NCBI GenBank assembly: GCA_026388415.1
Contig: JAPLJV010000025.1
Coordinates: 1-54,282 of the forward strand
DNA length: 54,282 nt
From: Deltaproteobacteria bacterium
GTDB taxonomy: Bacteria; Desulfobacterota; Syntrophia; Syntrophales; JACQWR01
Direction of reading: 5' to 3'
Shown here piece after piece: positions 1 through 8,604 of this stretch (position 1 is its first letter; each line of letters begins with the position of its first letter). Both the position numbers and the translations under genes were made by a program. The notes under the pieces are model-generated. The model searched no databases, was not told where the DNA came from, and saw only the letters and a list, made by a program, of their open reading frames with translations.

Positions 1-1
1 A

Positions 2-199
2 CCGAGACTTAACGGCAAGGTGGAGCGTTCTCATAGAACAGATCAAGATGAATTTTATCAGCTTTTGACATATACAGACGATGTAGATCTGAACGAAAAA
101 CTGGCCACGTGGGAAAACTATTATAATCTACATCGCCCTCATGGTGGCATCAAAGGACAGTCACCCTATGAAAAACTTCAAGTCTGCATAGGGGCCTGA
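2..199 (+). mobile_element. IS481-type transposase, C-terminal fragment
   Basis: An open frame enters from the window edge and ends at TGA 197-199, giving 65 residues. It contains the stretch LNGKVERSHRTD, which resembles the end of the DDE integrase core in IS481-family transposases; the Glu of KVERS would be the third catalytic acid. The tail (NLHRPHGGIKGQSPYEKL) is also typical. The right end of the element probably lies just after the stop, near 230-232, where the minus strand reads TGTGATGGTCAAGACC; that end is a guess because the left end is outside the window. Its place at the border of the sugar cluster fits a role in past rearrangement. Confidence 0.8.
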
Positions 200-267
200 A
201 TATTTGTCGCCTGAGGTCTTGACCATCACACATTAAAGATAGATCTATTTTAAAGGATATTTGAAAC

Positions 268-1500
268 TTGTTAAACAAGCTTGATAAGCTATACCATAAA
301 GTCCGTAAGCATGGTATTGGAAGATTATTTAACATATTAGGTTATATGTGCTGGCAGCGCTTTAGAATGATTAGATTTCCTTTGGCAGTAAACCCAAGAT
401 TTTATTATTATTTGGCAAAATTAATTCTGGTTCCTAATTTTGCAAAGAAACGTATTTTAGGGATCTGGGATTACAAGTCACTTCCTTGGGATGTTGGGGA
501 TCCTTTGGTTTTTATAGAAACGCTAAGCATTCTTAAGATTAAATATGACGCTGAAGAGATTGACATTTGTGTTGTTTATGATCGAGATAAACCGCTTGGC
601 AAACGTACAAAATTTCTTGGCGATCCAATTACACCTGAAAACCATCAAGAGTATTCACTGGAATATCTGCCTTTGTATAGCACATGTCCATATCTTGGAA
701 CAGTTTACCAATTTAACTCACGCAGGGAGTTTTATCGATTCCTGAAAATGAATTATGATTGCTATGATATATTTCCTCCATTGAGCCAACATTTAGGAGA
801 AACGTATGACTATTATGATTCTGCTGCCTCTGAAATGAAAATGATAGAGGAGTTTTTTGATAGTTATGGGCATATCCCTTTTCTTCGAATAGGAGAACGG
901 GATCAATCCTGGGCGCGCTGGTTTTACTTAAATTACTTGCCTGAAGGAAGTATATCAATAGCACTATCCTTAAAAATGACATCGCATGATCCTATTCGCA
1001 ATGCTGATCCTGCAGTGTGGTTATCTTTTATGGATAGGTGTAAGATAGCTTTTCCGGAATTAGTGTTCATTATTATCGGGCTTAGAGAAGAGGTGTTCGA
1101 CGGCCTAAGAGAGAGGGAAAATGTAGTAATTGCAAAAGATCATGGGACTTCTTTAGTTGAAGACTTTGCGCTGATACGCACATCACTTCTCTATATGGGA
1201 ATTGCATCTGGAATCAATACAATTGCTTTGTTTAGTGACATTCCCTATTTAATATTCCAGTTACCAAATATACATCGATATGGGTTAGAGGAAGGAAGAA
1301 ATTGGTCTTTTGCAAATGATAGGCAAAGAATATTTAGCACAAAAATCCCGGTTACCCCTGAATTATTGTTTAAGGAATTTAAAGAGCTATACTCACAGCT
1401 CGATCAAAGCACATGGCGCGACAGAGTTCTGAAAAAGGCATATAATAAAAGCAGTCACCCTTCAGCCGTGGTTTTACAATCAGTAAATAGCAAAACATAG
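268..1500 (+). CDS. Uncharacterised GT-B-like surface polysaccharide protein
   Basis: A 410-residue protein starting at TTG 268, with AAAGGA about 10 bases upstream. I do not recognise a named family. The second half has alternating hydrophobic strands and a segment (PELVFIIIG, then LLYMGIASGINTIALF) resembling the C-terminal Rossmann half of GT-B glycosyltransferases, where a Gly/Ser-rich loop binds the sugar nucleotide. There is no signal peptide or clear membrane span. It is AT-rich and lies 22 bases before a radical SAM gene, so the two are probably co-transcribed. A glycosyltransferase role is inferred from fold-like pattern and context only. Confidence 0.5.
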   Translation: MLNKLDKLYHKVRKHGIGRLFNILGYMCWQRFRMIRFPLAVNPRFYYYLAKLILVPNFAKKRILGIWDYKSLPWDVGDPLVFIETLSILKIKYDAEEIDICVVYDRDKPLGKRTKFLGDPITPENHQEYSLEYLPLYSTCPYLGTVYQFNSRREFYRFLKMNYDCYDIFPPLSQHLGETYDYYDSAASEMKMIEEFFDSYGHIPFLRIGERDQSWARWFYLNYLPEGSISIALSLKMTSHDPIRNADPAVWLSFMDRCKIAFPELVFIIIGLREEVFDGLRERENVVIAKDHGTSLVEDFALIRTSLLYMGIASGINTIALFSDIPYLIFQLPNIHRYGLEEGRNWSFANDRQRIFSTKIPVTPELLFKEFKELYSQLDQSTWRDRVLKKAYNKSSHPSAVVLQSVNSKT

Positions 1501-1522
1501 CTTTAACGAGGAGTAATTGATA

Positions 1523-2911
1523 ATGAGAATTCTGTTAGTTGTTTATGATAATGATTCTTATACGCATTATTTCCCCCTTGGCCTTGCGTATATTGCAGCT
1601 GTTTTGAAAAAAGAGGGACATGAAATTTCTATATACAGCCAGGACAAGGAACATTATCCCGAAGAACATTTAACATGGTATTTGGATAATAACCATTTTG
1701 ATATGATTGGCATTGGCGTCATCGGTGGATATTATCAATACCGTAAATTGTTGAAACTGTCTGAAGCAATCAATATGTCGAAAGATCGCCCATTCTTCGT
1801 CATTGGTGGACATGGACCTTCACCGGAGCCTGAATATTTTCTCAATAAAACAGGTGCTGATGCGATTGTTATTGGTGAAGGTGAGATGACGATGCGTGAG
1901 TTAGTTAAAACTATTGAAGAGGGTAGACCCTTAAACAGAATATTGGGTATTGCATTTAGGGAAAACGAAAAGATAATAGTGAATGAACGCCGGCCGCTCA
2001 TCAAAGACATTGATACAATCCCTTGGCCTGCATATGAATTATTCCCTATTGATTATTATAGGCTCTTGCGTGCGCCTCATACGAGCCCGACGGATTTTTT
2101 GATGCCCCTTCTTTCCGGGCGTGGTTGTATATTTAAATGCAATTTCTGCTATCGCATGGATGAGGGTTTTAGGCCGCGTTCGGCTGAAGCTATTGTTGAT
2201 GAAATTAAATTTCTTCAGCAAAGTTACGGGATAACATATATTGAATTTGCAGATGAGCTTTTGATGTCTTCGGCAAAGCGAACTACAGAGCTTTGTGAAG
2301 CATTTCTAACGGCCAAGCTGAAATTTAAATGGTTCTGTAGTGGGCGCCTGAATTTTGCTAAACTTGCAGTTTTGAAGCTCATGAAACGTGCGGGTTGTGT
2401 TTTTATTAATTATGGAATTGAGGCAATGGACGATCAGATCCTGAAGAATATGAATAAGTATTTGACTACGGAAATGGTCATCAAGGGAATAGAAGCTACA
2501 TTGGATGCAGGAGTAAGTCCAGGTTTCAATATAATTTTTGGGAACATTGGCGAGAACAGGGATACTCTCAATAAGGGTGTAAATTTTCTCCTTCAATACG
2601 ATGACGGTGCACAGCGGCGTACCATTAGACCGGTTACACCTTATCCAGGTTCAGCTCTCTACTATTACGCGATCGAAAGGGGGCTACTAAGGGATTGTGA
2701 GGATTTTTATGAAAATAAACATTTAAACTCTGATCTGTTAAGTGTGAATTTCACAGAGCTAACGGATGATGAATTCCATATGGCATTACTCGAAGCAAAC
2801 ACGACTCTTTTGAGAAATTATTATCAAAAACAATTGGATTCAGTAGTACAGCAGGTTCAAGATTTGTATGTTAAAAAGGATTATAACTTTAGAGGCTTTC
2901 GGCAGATCTAA
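1523..2911 (+). CDS. B12-binding domain radical SAM protein
   Basis: About 462 residues. The N-terminal part (roughly residues 1-140) looks like a cobalamin-binding Rossmann domain, with GLAYIAAVLKKEGHEI and later GEGEMTMRELV. It is followed by a radical SAM core with the cluster motif CIFKCNFC (CX3CX2C) near residue 210 and a TIM-barrel-like remainder ending in a helical tail. Proteins of this architecture do methylations, ring rearrangements and other difficult chemistry; the substrate cannot be read from sequence. ATG 1523 is preferred over the in-frame TTG at 1517 because GAGGAG at 1508-1513 sits 9 bases before it. It lies in the same direction as the sugar genes that follow and may modify their product. 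Confidence 0.8.
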   Translation: MRILLVVYDNDSYTHYFPLGLAYIAAVLKKEGHEISIYSQDKEHYPEEHLTWYLDNNHFDMIGIGVIGGYYQYRKLLKLSEAINMSKDRPFFVIGGHGPSPEPEYFLNKTGADAIVIGEGEMTMRELVKTIEEGRPLNRILGIAFRENEKIIVNERRPLIKDIDTIPWPAYELFPIDYYRLLRAPHTSPTDFLMPLLSGRGCIFKCNFCYRMDEGFRPRSAEAIVDEIKFLQQSYGITYIEFADELLMSSAKRTTELCEAFLTAKLKFKWFCSGRLNFAKLAVLKLMKRAGCVFINYGIEAMDDQILKNMNKYLTTEMVIKGIEATLDAGVSPGFNIIFGNIGENRDTLNKGVNFLLQYDDGAQRRTIRPVTPYPGSALYYYAIERGLLRDCEDFYENKHLNSDLLSVNFTELTDDEFHMALLEANTTLLRNYYQKQLDSVVQQVQDLYVKKDYNFRGFRQI

Positions 2912-2943
2912 TATCTTAATGTAGAAACATTTATGGAGATAAG

Positions 2944-3438
2944 ATGAAGCGATTCGTGGATCTGACGCCCGCAGCGATTGACCTGATCGTCTATGACTTT
3001 GACGGCGTCATGACCGACAACCGGGTGCTGGTTCTTCAAAACGGCACTGAGGCGGTTTTCGCCAACCGCTCCGACGGCTTAGCCATAAGCAGAATGAAGG
3101 AAATGGGCATCAAACAGGTGATAATTTCAATGGAGACCAATCCTGTTGTCAAAGCCAGGGCTGAAAAAATAGGGATCCCGTGCCTTCAAGGTATAGGTGA
3201 TAAATTGGACGTCTTGAAGAAATATCTGGCTGAAAATAATATCGATAAGGATAACGTAGCCTTTATAGGCAATGAGATCAATGATATTGCCGCGATGAGC
3301 TATGTCGGGTTTCCCGTAGTGCCGGCGGACGCTTATCCGGAGGTGAAAAATGTCGCCAAGATGGTGCTAAAAACAAAAGGCGGGTATGGCGTTGTCAGAG
3401 AGTTCTTTGACCTTATTAAAAAAGTTAGAAAAATATGA
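2944..3438 (+). CDS. HAD phosphatase, KdsC-like (ulosonate-phosphate phosphatase type)
   Basis: A 164-residue HAD hydrolase without a cap domain. Motif I is YDFDGVMTDN (nucleophile and acid/base Asp), motif II is VIISMET, and motif IV is GNEINDIAAM. This size and layout match the KdsC family, which removes phosphate from Kdo-8-phosphate, and the phosphatase domain fused to some CMP-sialate synthetases. The stop overlaps the next ATG by four bases (3435-3438), so it is coupled to a cytidylyltransferase gene. With a NeuB-type synthase downstream, it probably dephosphorylates a 3-deoxy-ulosonic acid phosphate made by this operon. The exact substrate is inferred. Confidence 0.8.
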   Translation: MKRFVDLTPAAIDLIVYDFDGVMTDNRVLVLQNGTEAVFANRSDGLAISRMKEMGIKQVIISMETNPVVKARAEKIGIPCLQGIGDKLDVLKKYLAENNIDKDNVAFIGNEINDIAAMSYVGFPVVPADAYPEVKNVAKMVLKTKGGYGVVREFFDLIKKVRKI

Positions 3439-4202
3439 ATAAGGCGATCTTCATAACCGTCAGGACAGGCTCTACACGTCTTCCTGAAAAAGCGCTGCTA
3501 AAGATCAACGAAAGATCAACGATCGAGCTTGTGATTGATAGGGCGAAAAGATCTAAAAAGGCGCAGATTGTAGTGCTGTGCACTACAGAATCTAAGAAAG
3601 ATGATATTCTGTGTGAGATAGCGAAAAGAAATGGGATATTGTTCTTCCGGGGAAGTGCCGAAGACAAGCTGATGAGATGGAAGGGTGCTGCGGAAAAATA
3701 CGATGTTGAGTGCTTTGTGACCGCTGATGGCGATGATCTGTTGTGTGATCCAGAACTTGTAGATCTAGCTTTTGAACAGTTTGAAAGAAGGGGTGCCGAC
3801 TTCATAGAAGGCAAGAATGTGCCATGTGGGGGGTTTACTTACGGGATCAAGGTCGCTGCCTTGAATAAGGTTTGCGATATAAAGGACTCAGCAGAAACTG
3901 AGATGATGTGGGTTTATTTTCTGGATACTGGTCTATTCAAGACTGAAGTGCTTGAGAATATCCCTAAAGTGCTTCAGCGGCCGGAAATCAGGATGACCCT
4001 GGATTATAATGATGATTTAAAGTTCTTTAAGGTCATATTTGATCATTTTGCTGATAATCCGGCATTTACATTAAGGGATGTTGTAAAGTTCCTTGATGAA
4101 AATCCTGATGTTATTAAGATAAATCAGTATCTGCAGGAAAGATTCTTGGATAATCAGAGATCTAAGACCAAATTAGTCTTAAAGGAAGGGGTGAAACAAT
4201 AG
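3435..4202 (+). CDS. SpsF-like cytidylyltransferase
   Basis: A 255-residue nucleotidyltransferase of the SpsF/acylneuraminate cytidylyltransferase-like type. The N-terminus reads FITVRTGSTRLPEKAL, the nucleotide-binding loop of this fold, and VTADGDDLLCDPELVD carries the metal-binding Asp residues. It would activate an acidic sugar as its CMP derivative. The C-terminal MTLDYNDDLKFF matches the family end. It is coupled on both sides: ATGA overlap with the phosphatase gene, and its TAG (4200-4202) shares a base with the GTG of the aminotransferase gene. It is distinct from the more standard NeuA/LegF at 15260. Confidence 0.78.
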   Translation: MNKAIFITVRTGSTRLPEKALLKINERSTIELVIDRAKRSKKAQIVVLCTTESKKDDILCEIAKRNGILFFRGSAEDKLMRWKGAAEKYDVECFVTADGDDLLCDPELVDLAFEQFERRGADFIEGKNVPCGGFTYGIKVAALNKVCDIKDSAETEMMWVYFLDTGLFKTEVLENIPKVLQRPEIRMTLDYNDDLKFFKVIFDHFADNPAFTLRDVVKFLDENPDVIKINQYLQERFLDNQRSKTKLVLKEGVKQ

Positions 4203-5425
4203 TGGACGAAGGAATGAAGAATCCTACCAAATATCTTGGCAATGAATTGAAATATCTTGAAAAAGTTCTAAACTCAGAGAGTTGGTCAGCGACCGGCGGC
4301 AACTGGAACAATACTCTCGAACAAGAGTTTGCCATGAAGTTTGGAGTGAAATATGCTGTTGCTATGAATTCAGGAACTTCGGCAATACATGCTGCATTGG
4401 AAGCTGCCGGAGTTGGTCCGGGTGATGAGGTGATATCACCTGCCATAACTGTGATAATGAATTCAACCGCGACTATACACGCTAATGCGATACCTGTTTA
4501 CGCTGATGTTGACCCAAAAACTTTCAATATTGATCCAGAGGATGTGGCGAGGAAGATAACGAAAAAAACAAAGGCCATAATACCTGTAGCGCTATACGGC
4601 TTGCCGCCGGACCTTGATCCCATAATGGAGCTTGCAAAAAAACATAACATTGTTGTTATAGAAGATAATGCGGAATGTGTGATGAGCAAGTACAAGGGGC
4701 GGCTTGCGGGTACGATTGGCCAAATGGCGAGCTATAGTTTCGAAAATACGAAACATATATCATGCGGTGAAGGCGGCGTGATAATAACAAACAGCGAGAA
4801 ATATGCGGAATTGGCACGCAAGGTTGGCGGCCACGGATTTAAGAACCTTAAAGCAGATGAAGGAAGAGTGCGGCTTAATCAGGATGTGTTCCAAAACCCT
4901 AATTACAAGAGGCATGATGTTCTTGGCTGGAATTACAGGCTTCCGGAATTCAATGCCGCAATAGCGCTTGCCCAACTCGAAAGGATAGAAGATCTGATAG
5001 ACTTGAGGATTAAATCAGCGAATTTTTTCGTTGACGTTATGAAATCTTGCGATTACCTTATACCGCAGTTCGTTCCCGAATGTTATACGAATACCTATTA
5101 TACTTTAGGTGTCGTGTATGAGGGTGATAAAAGCATAGGCGTTTCATGGGAAGAGTTCAGAAAATCATATATAAATAATGGCGGGGACGGGATATACGGC
5201 GCTTGGAGCGTACCGTATCTCGAGCCGATGATCGTAGAAAGGCAGTTTGCGAAAAGATGCCCTTGGGTTTATGAGAACGTCAAATATGAAAAAGGATTGT
5301 GTCCGGTCGCGGAAGCAGTACAGCCCAAGATCATGCAGTTTAAGACTAATTACAGGGACACGAAGCTTGCCGAAATAAAAGCAGCGGTTCTTTTGAAGAC
5401 GATAAACGGATTCAGGAAAAAGTAA
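4202..5425 (+). CDS. DegT/DnrJ/EryC1/StrS-family sugar aminotransferase
   Basis: A 407-residue PLP-dependent sugar aminotransferase. MNSGTSAIHAALEAAGVGPGDEV near residue 60 is the cofactor phosphate-binding region. VVIEDNAE supplies the Asp that pairs with the PLP ring, and SFENTKHISCGEGG contains the Schiff-base Lys. HDVLGWNYRLPEFNAA is the usual later signature. The start is GTG 4202 with AAGGAAGGGG about 11 bases upstream; an in-frame ATG at 4214 is possible. It probably aminates a keto sugar or keto-ulosonate in the operon formed with the phosphatase, cytidylyltransferase and radical SAM genes. Substrate unknown. Confidence 0.85.
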   Translation: MDEGMKNPTKYLGNELKYLEKVLNSESWSATGGNWNNTLEQEFAMKFGVKYAVAMNSGTSAIHAALEAAGVGPGDEVISPAITVIMNSTATIHANAIPVYADVDPKTFNIDPEDVARKITKKTKAIIPVALYGLPPDLDPIMELAKKHNIVVIEDNAECVMSKYKGRLAGTIGQMASYSFENTKHISCGEGGVIITNSEKYAELARKVGGHGFKNLKADEGRVRLNQDVFQNPNYKRHDVLGWNYRLPEFNAAIALAQLERIEDLIDLRIKSANFFVDVMKSCDYLIPQFVPECYTNTYYTLGVVYEGDKSIGVSWEEFRKSYINNGGDGIYGAWSVPYLEPMIVERQFAKRCPWVYENVKYEKGLCPVAEAVQPKIMQFKTNYRDTKLAEIKAAVLLKTINGFRKK

Positions 5426-5449
5426 ATCCAGAATTGCGGAGCAGAAAGT

Positions 5450-6508
5450 ATGTTTGATATTGATTTTTATATGAAATCTTATGATTTCATGAAAGACGCT
5501 CAAGCTGGAAGAATAAAGGACAAACCCGCCGCTCTCCACTTTCTTGAGAGCTTGAGAAGCAAAGAACCCGTAGTTTACAACATCGAAACAACCAATGCCT
5601 GCAACATGAGATGCGAGATGTGCCCCAGGACTACGATGATGACGAGATCCATAAAAACGATGCACATCGATCTATTCAGCAAGATTGTTGATCAATTGAA
5701 ACCACACAAGAAGGAAAAATGGGAAGAATGGGAGAGATTCGTTCAGGAAAAATACGGCATAAAAACGACTGATATGAGCGAAAATCATTTTTTCCTGTAT
5801 GTCATACCAAAGGTCATCCAGCTTCATGGATATGGGGATCCACTGCTCGACATGAACATGGGAGCATACGTGAAAATGCTTGCGGATAAGGACTTCTATT
5901 CTTATTTCAGTTGCAACCCGGCGAACATTGACATAGAAAAAACGATGGAAATGTTCGAGAATGGATTGGACTATATAAAATACTCGATTGAAAGCGTGGA
6001 TGATGATCGCCATAAAGCAATTAGGGGGAATGCATCCAATTTTACCGAAAGTTATGTAAAAATATTAAAGATCCTGGACATTAAGAAAGAGAAAGGGTTC
6101 AAAACAGTAATTGTAATAACGATGCTCGATCTTAACAAGGAATGGCAAAAGGAGGATTTCTCGAAACTGAAGAAACTATTTGAAGGCAAGGATGTTTACA
6201 TATACATGAAAAGCGAGGATCAGCAGTGGTACCGTGAAGATTATCACGGCACTAATTCGGTTCACTGGTCGGAATTTTGCAAACACCCGTGGATGTCGAT
6301 GACTATCAAATCGAATGGTGAAGCGGCAATGTGTATGGAAGATTTTAACAACGAGATAGTGCTTGGCGATGCTGCAATAGAATCGTTGTATAATATTTGG
6401 AATGGCGCACTTTACGAGAAATTCCGAAAGGATCATGTAGCGGTGAGCAAGGGCATTAAGTGTGTTGAGCATTGCGACATGAAACTGATAGGCGAGCACC
6501 TTGAGTGA
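5450..6508 (+). CDS. Radical SAM/SPASM-like protein
   Basis: A 352-residue radical SAM enzyme. ETTNACNMRCEMCPRTTMM near residue 45 holds the CX3CX2C motif for the SAM-binding 4Fe-4S cluster. A C-terminal Cys-rich part (FCKHPWMSM, AAMCMEDF, KCVEHCDM) looks like a SPASM-type auxiliary cluster site. Such enzymes act as sugar dehydrogenases or epimerases (BtrN-like) or as peptide modifiers. Here the neighbours are sugar genes, so oxidation or epimerisation of a sugar intermediate is the best guess. It follows the aminotransferase by 24 bases and precedes the NeuB-like synthase by 51 bases. Confidence 0.8.
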   Translation: MFDIDFYMKSYDFMKDAQAGRIKDKPAALHFLESLRSKEPVVYNIETTNACNMRCEMCPRTTMMTRSIKTMHIDLFSKIVDQLKPHKKEKWEEWERFVQEKYGIKTTDMSENHFFLYVIPKVIQLHGYGDPLLDMNMGAYVKMLADKDFYSYFSCNPANIDIEKTMEMFENGLDYIKYSIESVDDDRHKAIRGNASNFTESYVKILKILDIKKEKGFKTVIVITMLDLNKEWQKEDFSKLKKLFEGKDVYIYMKSEDQQWYREDYHGTNSVHWSEFCKHPWMSMTIKSNGEAAMCMEDFNNEIVLGDAAIESLYNIWNGALYEKFRKDHVAVSKGIKCVEHCDMKLIGEHLE

Positions 6509-6559
6509 ATCTGATACCTTCTGTTGTTCGTTATCAGATTATGAAATGGAAGCGGAAAA

Positions 6560-7438
6560 ATGACTAAGAAAAAACTCGATTTTTGCGGACACAGTGTTGG
6601 CGATGATGAGCCGGTCTTCATGATCGCAGAGATTGGCTTGAATCACAACGGGGAATTAGGCATAGCAAAGAAGCTGATCGATGCGGCTTTCGCGTGCAAC
6701 TGGCATTGTGTCAAGTTTCAAAAGAGAACCCCGGAAATCTGCGTTCCTGACCACCAGAAAACTGTGATCAGGGATACTCCATGGGGGAAAATGACTTATC
6801 TTGAATACAGACACAGAGTCGAGTTTGGCGAGAAGGAATACTCATATATCAACCAGTATTGCCGAGAGAAGCCGATTTTTTGGACAACTTCGGTATGGGA
6901 CCTGCCGAGTCTGCAATTCATTCTCCGTTACAACGTGCCTTTCATCAAGATACCGTCCGCGAAGCTTGTTGAAACAGATCTTTTACGTGCTGCCGCAAAA
7001 ACTGGCAAGCCTGTGGTTTTGTCAACAGGAATGAGCACGGTCGAGGAAATTGATGAGGCTGTTGCGGTGTTGAACGAATTTGCACGCGGTAATTTCGTAT
7101 TGATGCATACAAATTCTACATATCCAACCCCACCTGAAGAATTGAACTTGTTGACGATAAAATTTCTTAAAGAAAGATATGATTGTGTGGTTGGTTATAG
7201 CGGACATGAATATGACTTGGAGCCCTCTGTGATAGCGGTTACGCTTGGCGCCAGGATAATCGAGAGGCATATCACGCTGGATCACAACATGTGGGGGTCG
7301 GATCAGTTTGCAAGCTTGGAAGTTCATGCCATGGACCTCCTCCACAGGAGATTGAAACAGGTTAGCGTCTGCTTGGGAGATGGTGTGAAGCGGTTGACAG
7401 AAAACGAAATTCAGATTCGAAAGAAACTGAGAGGGTAA
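6560..7438 (+). CDS. NeuB-family ulosonate synthase without SAF domain
   Basis: A 292-residue PEP-condensing synthase of the sialic acid synthase family. AEIGLNHNGELGIAKKLIDA at the N-terminus, VKFQKR, STGMSTVEEI and NSTYPTPPEELNL are NeuB barrel motifs, and GYSGHE plus IIERHITLDHNMWGSDQ form the metal and PEP site. Family members such as LegI at 10322 are about 330-350 residues and end in a SAF (antifreeze-like) domain that caps the active site of the partner subunit. This protein stops at RIRKK just after the barrel, so that cap is absent. Shorter NeuB homologues do exist, so this need not be a truncation. It is the last gene of the 2944-7438 block. Confidence 0.85.
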   Translation: MTKKKLDFCGHSVGDDEPVFMIAEIGLNHNGELGIAKKLIDAAFACNWHCVKFQKRTPEICVPDHQKTVIRDTPWGKMTYLEYRHRVEFGEKEYSYINQYCREKPIFWTTSVWDLPSLQFILRYNVPFIKIPSAKLVETDLLRAAAKTGKPVVLSTGMSTVEEIDEAVAVLNEFARGNFVLMHTNSTYPTPPEELNLLTIKFLKERYDCVVGYSGHEYDLEPSVIAVTLGARIIERHITLDHNMWGSDQFASLEVHAMDLLHRRLKQVSVCLGDGVKRLTENEIQIRKKLRG

Positions 7439-7605
7439 GAGGTGGCAGTGTGATAGATCTTGCAAAAGCGCTGTCTGTCGTGATCGTCCATTCCACCCTT
7501 GAAAACCTCCGTAAAAATTCTTGCCTTTATCAAGGACTGTCACGATGTAAAATTAGCCGTAAATAGTTTGCCCCCGAGAAGTATCAAAACCTTACAAAGA
7601 CAACC

Positions 7606-8604
7606 ATGGATTTAACAAACCAAAAAATATTAGTCACCGGCGCCGATGGATTTATTGGCAGCCATCTGGTGGAGGGTTTACTGGACAAAGGGTGTCAGGT
7701 ACGGGCTTTTGTGTTCTATAACTCTTTTAATAATTGGGGTTGGCTGGATACGTTTCCCAAAGATAAACTGGATAAGATCGATGTGTTTGCAGGGGATATC
7801 CGCGATCCCAATGGGGTGAGAAAGGCCATGCAAGGGATGGACATGGTCTTTCATCTGGCCGCACTTATTGCCATTCCGTTCAGTTACCACTCCCCGGACA
7901 GCTACGTGGATACCAACATCAAAGGCACATTGAATGTGCTGCAGGCGGCGCGCGATACCGGTTGCAAGCGGGTGCTGATCACATCAACGTCAGAAGTTTA
8001 TGGAACGGCGCAATATGTTCCCATTGATGAGCGGCATCCCTTGCAGGGGCAATCACCCTATTCCGCCACCAAAATCGCGGCAGACCGGATAGCGGAAAGC
8101 TTTTATCGCAGTTTCAATACCCCGGTGACCATTGTCAGGCCTTTTAATACGTATGGGCCACGTCAATCGGCCCGTGCCGTCATCCCCACCGTCATTACCC
8201 AGTTGCTGGCTGGCGCAACAGAAATCAAACTGGGCAGCATTCATCCAACCCGCGACTTTAATTATGTCAAGGATACCGTGGCCGGTTTTATTGCGATTGC
8301 AGAGACACAAGCCACGATTGGAGAAGAGATAAACATTGCCTCGCAACAGGAGATTTCCATCGGGCAGCTTGCCCGCGAGATCATCGCCCAGATCAACCCA
8401 ACGGCCACGATTGTCTCTGATGATATTCGTATGCGTCCTGAAGAAAGTGAAGTGGAACGGCTCCTGGGCAGTAACGAAAAGATTTGCAGGTTAACAAGGT
8501 GGCAGCCGGCATATACGCTGAAGCAGGGAATCCGGGAAACCATCGCATGGTTCAGGGACGCAGAAAATCTGCGGCGCTATAAATGGGATGTCTATAATGT
8601 TTGA
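7606..8604 (+). CDS. legB: LegB-type NDP-GlcNAc 4,6-dehydratase
   Basis: A 332-residue extended short-chain dehydrogenase. VTGADGFIGSHLVEGL binds NAD, STSEVYGTAQ provides Ser/Thr, and SPYSATKIAADR carries the YxxxK pair. RPFNTYGPRQSARAVIPTVI is characteristic of LegB/PtmB-type dehydratases, which convert GDP-GlcNAc to the 4-keto-6-deoxy sugar as the first step toward legionaminic acid. The gene opens a block in which legC overlaps its end by 17 bases. The 167 bases before it (7439-7605) contain no gene I can support and no strong Shine-Dalgarno, so this looks like a junction between two sugar modules. Confidence 0.85.
   Translation: MDLTNQKILVTGADGFIGSHLVEGLLDKGCQVRAFVFYNSFNNWGWLDTFPKDKLDKIDVFAGDIRDPNGVRKAMQGMDMVFHLAALIAIPFSYHSPDSYVDTNIKGTLNVLQAARDTGCKRVLITSTSEVYGTAQYVPIDERHPLQGQSPYSATKIAADRIAESFYRSFNTPVTIVRPFNTYGPRQSARAVIPTVITQLLAGATEIKLGSIHPTRDFNYVKDTVAGFIAIAETQATIGEEINIASQQEISIGQLAREIIAQINPTATIVSDDIRMRPEESEVERLLGSNEKICRLTRWQPAYTLKQGIRETIAWFRDAENLRRYKWDVYNV

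Noticed and set aside
7439-7605. Possible gene remnant between the NeuB-like gene and legB
   Set aside because: No frame shows similarity I can recognise; treated as a module junction.
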